Shown here: one piece after another, positions 58,763-64,000 of the stretch
Layout: each line of letters begins with the position of its first letter
Numbering within the stretch: position 1 is the first letter of the stretch
Assembly: GCA_019239975.1 (NCBI GenBank)
Contig: JAFAZE010000085.1
Location: forward strand, 1-64,000
Direction of reading: 5' to 3'
Length of the DNA stretch: 64,000 bases
Source of the DNA: Streptosporangiaceae bacterium
GTDB lineage: Bacteria; Actinomycetota; Actinomycetes; Streptosporangiales; Streptosporangiaceae
Translations under genes and position numbers: made by a program
The notes under the pieces: model-generated
Databases searched by the model: none
What the model was told of the DNA's origin: nothing
What the model saw: only the letters and a program-made list of their open reading frames with translations

Positions 58763-59559
58763 TCCGCGACGCTGCGAAGCACGGCGACGACGCGGCCGAG
58801 AATGAGCGCGTCATCCGCGGCGACCGGCGCGTGGTCCGGGTGGTGCGAAACCAGCCAGACGCGCCCGTCGCTTCGCCTGAACGTCTTCACCGTCGTCTCG
58901 CCGTCGAGCACCGCCGCGACGATGTCATCGTCCTGCGCGGTCTCCTGCTGCCGGACCACGACCAGGTCGCCGTCCGCGATGGCGGCGCCGGTCATGGAGT
59001 CGCCCGCCACCCTGAGCAGGAAGAGGAGTCCGTCGCCGACGAGCCGTCTGGGCAGCGGGAAGACATCCTTCACGGTCTGCGCCGCGAGGACGGGGCCGTC
59101 TGAGGTGACGTGCCCGACCAGGGGCACATAGGCGGGTTCCCGCGATGGGGTGCCGGCACCGGGAACATCGGCGGCCGCGGCCCTTTCCGGGACAGGTCCC
59201 GGCCGCACCTCCGGATGGGACGCGGGCCCCGGCAGGTGCACTTCCATAGTTCTGGGGCGGCGCCCGTCCCGGTGCAGGTATCCCTTCCTCTGCAGGGTGC
59301 TGATCTGGTATGAGACGCTGGCCGTGCTGGTCAGGCCGACCGCCTCCGCGATTTCACGCAAGGACGGCGGGTAGCCGCGCTTTTGCACGGAGTCCCGGAT
59401 AGCCCGAAGGACCTTACGCTGCCGCCAGGTGAGCACGTGGCTTGGCTCGGCCTTGTCCGGTGTTCCTGAGGCGACGGCTGGTCTGCCGGCCGACGGCTCG
59501 GGGCTTGGCCGTTCCCTGCGCGCAGGGGCGGTCGCCTGATCGGGATCAGCGGTGCCCAA
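58759..59559 (-). CDS. lexA: LexA-like repressor lacking the Ala-Gly cleavage site
   Basis: 266 residues from TTG 59559 (GGAGG seven bases upstream; the frame is open to 59589). Winged HTH: LTWRQRKVLRAIRDSVQKRG, YPPSLREIAEAVGLTSTASV, SYQISTLQRKGYL. Peptidase-like domain: Ser188 in GDSMTG and Lys225 in TVKTF form the self-cleavage dyad. Where actinobacterial LexA has IAAGGP, this has VTSDGP, so the scissile Ala-Gly is Ser153-Asp154. A Pro/Ala-rich N-terminal extension of 40 residues precedes the HTH. It is translationally joined to an MFS exporter. Either LexA with altered cleavage or a paralogue controlling the exporter; no palindromic SOS box (TCGAAC-N4-GTTCGA) was seen upstream. Confidence 0.8.
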   Translation of the reverse strand: MGTADPDQATAPARRERPSPEPSAGRPAVASGTPDKAEPSHVLTWRQRKVLRAIRDSVQKRGYPPSLREIAEAVGLTSTASVSYQISTLQRKGYLHRDGRRPRTMEVHLPGPASHPEVRPGPVPERAAAADVPGAGTPSREPAYVPLVGHVTSDGPVLAAQTVKDVFPLPRRLVGDGLLFLLRVAGDSMTGAAIADGDLVVVRQQETAQDDDIVAAVLDGETTVKTFRRSDGRVWLVSHHPDHAPVAADDALILGRVVAVLRSVAE

Positions 59560-59891
59560 TAGTGGCCTCCAAACCGCGGGAGGAGCCAATTTGCGGCGGC
59601 TCGTCGAGAACTTTGATTTCCGGCACGGGCTCCACTCGATTCAGGCAGATTCAAAACTGAGAATAGTCTTGCGTGGTCTTTTAGGCCAGTGTGCTCACAG
59701 GTGCGCCCGCAACCAGCTGCGTCCTCACCGTCCCCCATAAGTGCGTATGGGATCCTTCATAGGCCGGGTGCCGTTGGCGCTTAAGGACCAGGCTTTCGAG
59801 CGCCAGTTACTGTATTCCCATTCGATAACTGATGTGTTTGAAAACCGCTAATATTCATTGCTCCGATTCTGATGCCATCCGGTTTTCGGGG
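59560..59891. other. Intergenic region between the LexA-like and second MFS genes
   Basis: 332 bases, AT-richer than the surroundings, no gene supported. TGGCGCT and AGCGCCA near 59773-59803 form a 7-bp stem. The LexA-like promoter should lie here, facing left; no full SOS-type dyad is present. Confidence 0.45.
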
Positions 59892-61058
59892 TCAGCCTGC
59901 CACGTCGCGCGACAGATACGCGACGAAAGCGGCGATGAGCGAGAGCAGGGAAATGGTCGTCAGCCCCGCGGGAAGGCCGAAATCCCCGGCCAGGAAGCCG
60001 ATCAGGGGCGGCCCCAGCAGGAAACCGGTGTAGCCGAGCGTCGAGGCCACGGCGACCCCATCGGAGCCGCCGACCAGGCCCGCCCGCGACATCGCCGCCG
60101 GGAACAGGTTGGCGAGCCCGAGCCCCGTCGCGGCGAAGCCGGCCAGGGCCAGCCAAACGTCCGGGGCGAGCGCCGCGGTCAGCATGCCGGCGCACGCGGC
60201 GAGCCCGCCCAGCACGAGCACACGTGTGCGGCCGAGACGCTCGAGCAGCGTGATTCCGGCCAGCCTTCCGCCGGCCTCGGCCAGCGCGAACGCCGCGTAG
60301 GCCGCCGCCGCGACCTCCGCACTGGCGCCCAGGTCCTGCCGCAGGTGCAGCGCTCCCCAGTCGCCGATGGCGCCCTCGCCATAGGCGGCGCACAGCGCGA
60401 TCAACCCGAACAGGCCCACCGCCCTCGCGGTGCGCAGCGCGCCACGCCAGGCTCCGGGTTCGGTGCGTTCACGGTCCGGGCCGGCCGCGGTCACCGGATC
60501 TGGCGGCGGGACCGGCCGGGCCAGGAACGTTCGCCCGCAGAGCACGGCCACGAGCAGTCCGGCGCCCATGATCAGCAGGAGATGCCGTACCGGGGACAGG
60601 TACGGTGCGAGCAGGCCGCCGAGGCCCGCGCCGGCGAGGCCGCCGAAGCTCCAGGCCGCGTGAAATCCTGGCATCACCGGACGGCGCATCCGGGCGACGA
60701 GGTCGACGGCGACGCTGTTCATCGCCACGTTGAGGCAGCCGTATGCGGCACCGAACACCAGCAGCGCGCCCCCCAGCACGACCGCGGAATGCGCGAGCGG
60801 CGGAAGGATCAGGGTGACCGAAAGCAGCGCGCAGGATGCCACCGTCAGCCGGCGGCTGCCGAACCGCCGGCACAGCGCCCCGGAGATCAGCATGGTGCCA
60901 ACCGCCCCGGCCGACATGCCGAGCAGAGCGAGGCCGAGCGCGCCCGGCGAGGCGCCCGTCTGCTGCTTGACCGCGGGGACGCGGACCGCCCAGGAGGCGT
61001 AGATGAAACCGTCAGCCGCGAAGAACCCGGTGAGTGCGATCCGGAGCCCGGTGGGCAC
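59892..61058 (-). CDS. MFS transporter (YbjJ/fucose-permease-like)
   Basis: About 389 residues if GTG 61058 is the start; the frame is open to 61124 but that would run past the start of the divergent regulator. Around twelve helices, with FFAADGFIYASWAVRVPAVK, GAAYGCLNVAMNSVAVDLV, HAAWSFGGLAGAGLGGLLAP and GEGAIGDWGALHLRQDLGAS, all typical of this MFS branch (sugar or drug-like solutes). The adjoining divergent ROK regulator suggests it is a sugar-responsive transporter. No ribosome site before the chosen GTG, so the start is uncertain. Confidence 0.78.
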   Translation of the reverse strand: MPTGLRIALTGFFAADGFIYASWAVRVPAVKQQTGASPGALGLALLGMSAGAVGTMLISGALCRRFGSRRLTVASCALLSVTLILPPLAHSAVVLGGALLVFGAAYGCLNVAMNSVAVDLVARMRRPVMPGFHAAWSFGGLAGAGLGGLLAPYLSPVRHLLLIMGAGLLVAVLCGRTFLARPVPPPDPVTAAGPDRERTEPGAWRGALRTARAVGLFGLIALCAAYGEGAIGDWGALHLRQDLGASAEVAAAAYAAFALAEAGGRLAGITLLERLGRTRVLVLGGLAACAGMLTAALAPDVWLALAGFAATGLGLANLFPAAMSRAGLVGGSDGVAVASTLGYTGFLLGPPLIGFLAGDFGLPAGLTTISLLSLIAAFVAYLSRDVAG

Positions 61059-61099
61059 CGAGTGCTGGACTTTGTTTACCAGCTGCACAAAATAAGAAT
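61059..61099. promoter_or_regulatory. Divergent control region between ROK and MFS genes
   Basis: CTTTGTTTACCAGCTGCACAAAAT contains the arms TTTGT and ACAAA separated by about ten bases in an AT-rich gap of some 40 bases (split here as CTTTGTTTACC / AGCTGCACAAAAT). ROK repressors of the XylR type bind comparable TTTGT..ACAAA dyads. With such a short gap one site would control both genes. Confidence 0.45.
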
Positions 61100-62365
61100 A
61101 TGCACATGCCAGGGATCGCCACAAGGCCGGACCGCGGCCGGTCGCTGCTCGGCCCCGCGCTCTCGCTCATTCACGCCGGCCGCGCACCGACGCGGTCGGC
61201 TCTGACGGCCGCCCTGGGCGTCACCCGCGCCACGGCCGGCGCGGTGGCGGCCGAGCTGCAGGCGCTGGGGCTGATCGGCGTGGACACCGCGCCCGGCGGC
61301 GCGGCGGGCGCGCTGGGCCGCCCTTCTCACCGGCTCATGATCGACCCTGACGGCCCGGTCGCGCTCGCGGCGCAGATTCATCCCGACGGCTTCCAGGTCG
61401 CGCTCGTCGGGCTTGGCGGCCAGATAGCGGCCCAGCTATCGGCGGAACTCGGCGGCGCGCCCGGCGCACCGGAGAGGGCGCTGGCTCCTGTGGCCGAGGC
61501 CGGCGCCCGGCTGCTGCGATCGTCCGGCCGCGCGTGCGTCGCCGCCGGCCTGGCGGTGCCCTCCGCGGTGGCCGAACCGGAGGGGACGGCCGTCAGCCCG
61601 CTCTACGTTGACTGGCCGACCGGTACGCCGATCCGTGACATCTTCGCCCGCCAGGTCGCACGGGCCGGGATAACGGGCCCCGGCGGCGCCGCCCTGCGGT
61701 GCTGGGCCGCCAATGACATCAACGCCGCCGCGCTCGCCGAGCACCGGCACGGTGCCGGGCGCGACGCCGGCCACCTGCTGGTCATCGCCACAGGCCACCG
61801 GGGTGTCGGCGGCGCCCTGGTCGTGGGCGGCGCGCTGTACACCGGCAGCACCGGCCTTGGCATGGAGGCCGGGCACGTCAGCGTCGACCCGGCGGGTCGC
61901 CCCTGCCGGTGCGGCAGCCGCGGCTGCCTCGACGTGGAGACCGACGCGCTGAGCTTCATGGACGCCGCGGGGCGCGTGCCCAGCCCGGGAACGGCCGTGC
62001 TGGCGCAGGCGATCGCGATCCTGCGCGGCGAATACGCGGCCGACCCGGCGGTACGCGCCGCCGCGGCCAGCCTTACCGAGCGCCTCGGGCTCGGGCTGGC
62101 CGGATTGATCAACGTGCTCAACCCCGACCGGATACTCCTCGGGGGGCTGCACCGGTATCTGCTGGAAGCCGACCCGGCGCGGCTGGGTGCGGCGGTCGCC
62201 AAGCGGAGCCCCTGGGGCCGCGGCGCCGCCGTGCCGCTGCTGCCGTGCGCCCTGGACGACGGCGGCCTCATCGGCGCCGCCGAACTCGCCTGGCAGCCGG
62301 TTCTCGAGGACCCAGCGATCCTGGTATCAAGCACGGCTCCCGCAGGCTCCCGTGCCCGTTCTTGA
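61100..62365 (+). CDS. ROK-family transcriptional regulator
   Basis: 421 residues from ATG 61100. N-terminal winged HTH (RSALTAALGVTRATAGAVAAELQALGLI) followed by the ROK sugar-kinase-like domain: NDINAAALAEHRHGAG, IATGHRGVGGALVVGGALYTG, MEAGHVSVD and the zinc motif CRCGSRGCLD. The ATP-binding DxGGT is degenerate (LVGLGGQ), as in ROK repressors rather than kinases. It probably senses a sugar or sugar phosphate and represses the divergent MFS transporter and itself. Confidence 0.85.
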   Translation: MHMPGIATRPDRGRSLLGPALSLIHAGRAPTRSALTAALGVTRATAGAVAAELQALGLIGVDTAPGGAAGALGRPSHRLMIDPDGPVALAAQIHPDGFQVALVGLGGQIAAQLSAELGGAPGAPERALAPVAEAGARLLRSSGRACVAAGLAVPSAVAEPEGTAVSPLYVDWPTGTPIRDIFARQVARAGITGPGGAALRCWAANDINAAALAEHRHGAGRDAGHLLVIATGHRGVGGALVVGGALYTGSTGLGMEAGHVSVDPAGRPCRCGSRGCLDVETDALSFMDAAGRVPSPGTAVLAQAIAILRGEYAADPAVRAAAASLTERLGLGLAGLINVLNPDRILLGGLHRYLLEADPARLGAAVAKRSPWGRGAAVPLLPCALDDGGLIGAAELAWQPVLEDPAILVSSTAPAGSRARS

Positions 62366-62395
62366 GGCCGCCGTTGCCCATCCCTCCCGGCCTCC

Positions 62396-62424
62396 TTGAC
62401 ACCTAGTAATGCTAGGCATAGTGT
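62396..62424 (+). promoter_or_regulatory. padR promoter with built-in operator
   Basis: TTGACA (62396-62401), a 17-base spacer and TAGTGT (62419-62424) make a near-consensus vegetative promoter. The spacer contains CCTAG-taatg-CTAGG, a 5+5+5 inverted repeat, well placed for a dimeric PadR repressor to block polymerase. Transcription would start within two bases of the ATG at 62433, giving a leaderless mRNA. Confidence 0.75.
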
Positions 62425-62432
62425 TACCGAGC

Positions 62433-62756
62433 ATGAACCGTGAACGGCTGAAGGGACATCTGGACCTGCTGCTGCTGTCGGTGCTGTCCGCTGGTCCCGC
62501 GCACGGCTATGCGATCATTTCGGCGCTGCGCGAGCGCAGCGGGGGCACGTTCGACCTGCCCGAGGGAACGATCTACCCGGCGCTGCACCGCCTCGAGGAC
62601 GCGGGCCTGCTCGGCAGTTCCTGGGCGGACGCCGAGGGCCGCAAGCGTCGCGTGTACGCGCTGACCGAAAAGGGCGTAGCCGCCCTCGCGGCCGAGCGAA
62701 CCCAGTGGAAGCGGTTCGCGACCGGCGTACAGGCGGTCCTGGGGTGGTCTGCATGA
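62433..62756 (+). CDS. PadR-family transcriptional regulator
   Basis: 107 residues from ATG 62433; an in-frame ATG at 62409 lies upstream of the predicted transcription start and is unlikely. LKGHLDLLLLSVLSAGPAHG, YAIISALRERSGGTFDLPEG, TIYPALHRLEDAGLL, GRKRRVYALTEKG is a full PadR winged helix with a short C-terminal helix (subfamily s2). Its stop overlaps the next membrane gene (ATGA), the usual PadR-target pairing. Autoregulation is inferred from the operator in its promoter. Confidence 0.92.
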   Translation: MNRERLKGHLDLLLLSVLSAGPAHGYAIISALRERSGGTFDLPEGTIYPALHRLEDAGLLGSSWADAEGRKRRVYALTEKGVAALAAERTQWKRFATGVQAVLGWSA

Positions 62757-63454
62757 GTAGCGACTTCATCCAGCAGTACCTGGACCAGTTGCGGCTGAGC
62801 CTGCGTATCCCCGAGGCCGGCCGGATCCTGGTGGAGGCGGAAGATCACCTACGGGAGGCGACGGCGGCCGGGATGGCGGCGGGGCTGACCGAGCGCGAGG
62901 CGCAGCAGGCGGCGATCTCCAGCTTCGGGTCGGTGCGGGCGGTCGTCTACGCGCATCAGACCCGCCATGGCAAGGTGGCGGCGATGCTCGCGGACCTGGC
63001 CATCGCGCTGTGGCGGATCGCCGCGTTCTACCTGCTCGTGTTCTTCGTCCCCGGGCTCGTGGATGTTCTGACGGGGGCTGACACCATCGACTGCGACGCC
63101 AGCAGGAGCCACTGTCCTGGGCCTGCCGCGGGACCCGGGACGAGTCCCCTGGTGGCGGACGTGGTGTGGGCGGCCATCGGCACGGCCGGCGTGGCCCTGC
63201 TCGTGGGGTACTTCGTCGTCCGCCGCCACCAGCGGCGCCGTGGCCGCGTGTGGTCGGTACCGCTCGGCGGTTACTTCCCGCTGGCGGCGGTCGTCGTCTC
63301 TGTCGTCGTTGTGGCCGGAATGATCGTGCTGCAGTCCACCGGTGTAGCGTCCGGGCCCGTGCCGGGCTTCATCGCCTTCGCCGCCCTCGGCCTGGCCATC
63401 ACCTATGCCGGGCGGATGTGGCGGATGCTCCGCCAGCAGGCGCTGGCCGCGTAG
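62753..63454 (+). CDS. Membrane protein with HAAS/DUF1700-type N-terminal domain
   Basis: 233 residues from ATG 62753. The N-terminus (FIQQYLDQLRLSLRIPEAGRILVEAEDH, LREATAAGMAAGLTEREAQQAAISSFGS) is the helical HAAS-like domain that accompanies PadR regulators. Four to five hydrophobic segments follow (AAFYLLVFFVPGLVDVL, VWAAIGTAGVALLVGYFVV, YFPLAAVVVSVVVVAGMIVL, FIAFAALGLAITYAG). Two cysteines (CDASRSHC) lie in the outer loop and may form a disulfide. Probably the output or a sensor controlled by PadR; function unknown. Confidence 0.75.
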   Translation: MSSDFIQQYLDQLRLSLRIPEAGRILVEAEDHLREATAAGMAAGLTEREAQQAAISSFGSVRAVVYAHQTRHGKVAAMLADLAIALWRIAAFYLLVFFVPGLVDVLTGADTIDCDASRSHCPGPAAGPGTSPLVADVVWAAIGTAGVALLVGYFVVRRHQRRRGRVWSVPLGGYFPLAAVVVSVVVVAGMIVLQSTGVASGPVPGFIAFAALGLAITYAGRMWRMLRQQALAA

Positions 63455-63480
63455 TTCCGCCCGCTCCGTCGGCGGCTCGA

Positions 63481-64000
63481 TCACGCGTACGGACCGTCGA
63501 GATACTTCCGGCGAACGCTCGATCTGGGTTGCGATCGCGCGTTCGCCCCGGCTAGCTGGGCCGCCAGGTAGTCGCGCTCGGCTTCGTTCGCGGTGCGCGC
63601 GAGCGCCGCGGCGTAGGCGGCCGCGGCTTCGCCGTCACGGCCCAGGCGGCGCAGCAGGCTGGCCCGGATGGCATGGAACAGGTAGAAGCCCTCGAGGCCG
63701 AGCGCGCCGACGAGGGCGAGCGCTGCCTCCGGCCCCTCGACCTCCGCCACCGCGACCGCGCGGTTGAGGGCCACGACCGGGGTGGGGGCCACCGCCAGCA
63801 GCTGATCATACAGCGCCACGATCTGCCGCCAGTCGGTGGCGGCCGCGTCCGGCGCGTCGCAGTGCACCGCGGCGATCGCCGCCTGGATCTGGTAGGGGCC
63901 GGGCTGGTTGCGGCGCAGGCACTGCCGGACGATCGCCTGGCCCTCGGCGATCATGGCGCGGTCCCAGCGGGCGCGGTCCTGGTCGGCGAGCAAGACAATC
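63481..64000 (-). CDS. SigJ/ECF-type sigma factor with DUF6596 C-terminus, N-terminus beyond window
   Basis: The frame is open from the right edge to a stop at 63481-63483. It reads LLADQDRARWDRAMIAEGQA, IVRQCLRRNQPGPYQIQAAI, AAVHCDAPDAAATDWRQIVALYDQLL, PTPVVALNRAVAVAEVEGPEAAL, a TPR-like C-terminal domain typical of DUF6596 ECF sigma factors (often beside a YCII/DGPF protein). Sigma regions 2 and 4 would lie outside the window. The final residues RSQPRSSVRRKYLDGPYA are an unusual tail. Confidence 0.8.
   Translation of the reverse strand, partial: IVLLADQDRARWDRAMIAEGQAIVRQCLRRNQPGPYQIQAAIAAVHCDAPDAAATDWRQIVALYDQLLAVAPTPVVALNRAVAVAEVEGPEAALALVGALGLEGFYLFHAIRASLLRRLGRDGEAAAAYAAALARTANEAERDYLAAQLAGANARSQPRSSVRRKYLDGPYA

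Noticed and set aside
62409-62432. Upstream ATG of padR
   Set aside because: It lies within the promoter, before the -10 element, so it cannot be on the mRNA.

Overview
The window is high-GC DNA with GTG and TTG starts, tight ATGA/GTGA overlaps, some leaderless genes, a uvrC-rapZ-yvcK-whiA run and a garA-ftsR-nuclease-merR-gcvP run. Together these point to a filamentous-type actinomycete (Streptomyces/Streptosporangiales-like). I cannot name the genus. No tRNA, rRNA, CRISPR array or intact insertion sequence was seen.

Left part (1-20 kb) is accessory. It holds a truncated DUF222 protein, a strip of decayed genes (IS66-type transposase scrap, frameshifted SnoaL-like gene, glucose-dehydrogenase scrap), an aminotransferase and an epoxide-hydrolase-like enzyme. 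The centrepiece is a 2279-residue minus-strand protein at 5.2-12.0 kb: an iterative, 6-methylsalicylate-synthase-like polyketide synthase (KS-AT-DH/TH-KR-ACP) with a complete cytochrome P450 fused directly behind the carrier protein. Divergent from it run an AI-2E family exporter, an XdhC-like protein and a free P450-ferredoxin pair that could supply electrons. Then come a maleylpyruvate-isomerase-family protein with a Gly-His repeat, an ornithine-cyclodeaminase-family enzyme and a membrane protein with a hydrolase-like domain.

Middle part (20-45 kb) is mostly housekeeping: a fused anthranilate synthase behind a classical Trp-codon attenuator, flavin-dependent thymidylate synthase, a glutamine-amidotransferase-like protein lacking its catalytic cysteine, CcdA, a GT87 mannosyltransferase-like protein, PolX, a thiolase/FadB pair for beta-oxidation, a DUF885 protein, a CDP-alcohol phosphatidyltransferase, a sugar nucleotidyltransferase/phosphomannomutase fusion, the garA-ftsR-nuclease-merR block, and gcvP behind a glycine riboswitch.

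Right part (45-64 kb): an AT-richer gene-free stretch precedes a Rieske - ferric-reductase-like - FMN-binding - ApbE cluster that looks like an extracytoplasmic flavin electron-transfer module. Then follow DUF488, an alpha/beta hydrolase, another P450, uvrC-rapZ-yvcK-whiA, a LexA-like repressor without the usual Ala-Gly cleavage site overlapping an MFS gene, a ROK regulator divergent from a second MFS transporter, a leaderless PadR gene with its operator inside the promoter, and the end of a SigJ/ECF-type sigma factor.

A recurring feature is a set of short dispersed repeats, at least four families, some translated inside real proteins: a 36-bp perfect palindrome in the PKS, copies at the ends of the MFS and DUF885 genes, and others inside uvrC, gcvP and at the start of fadB.
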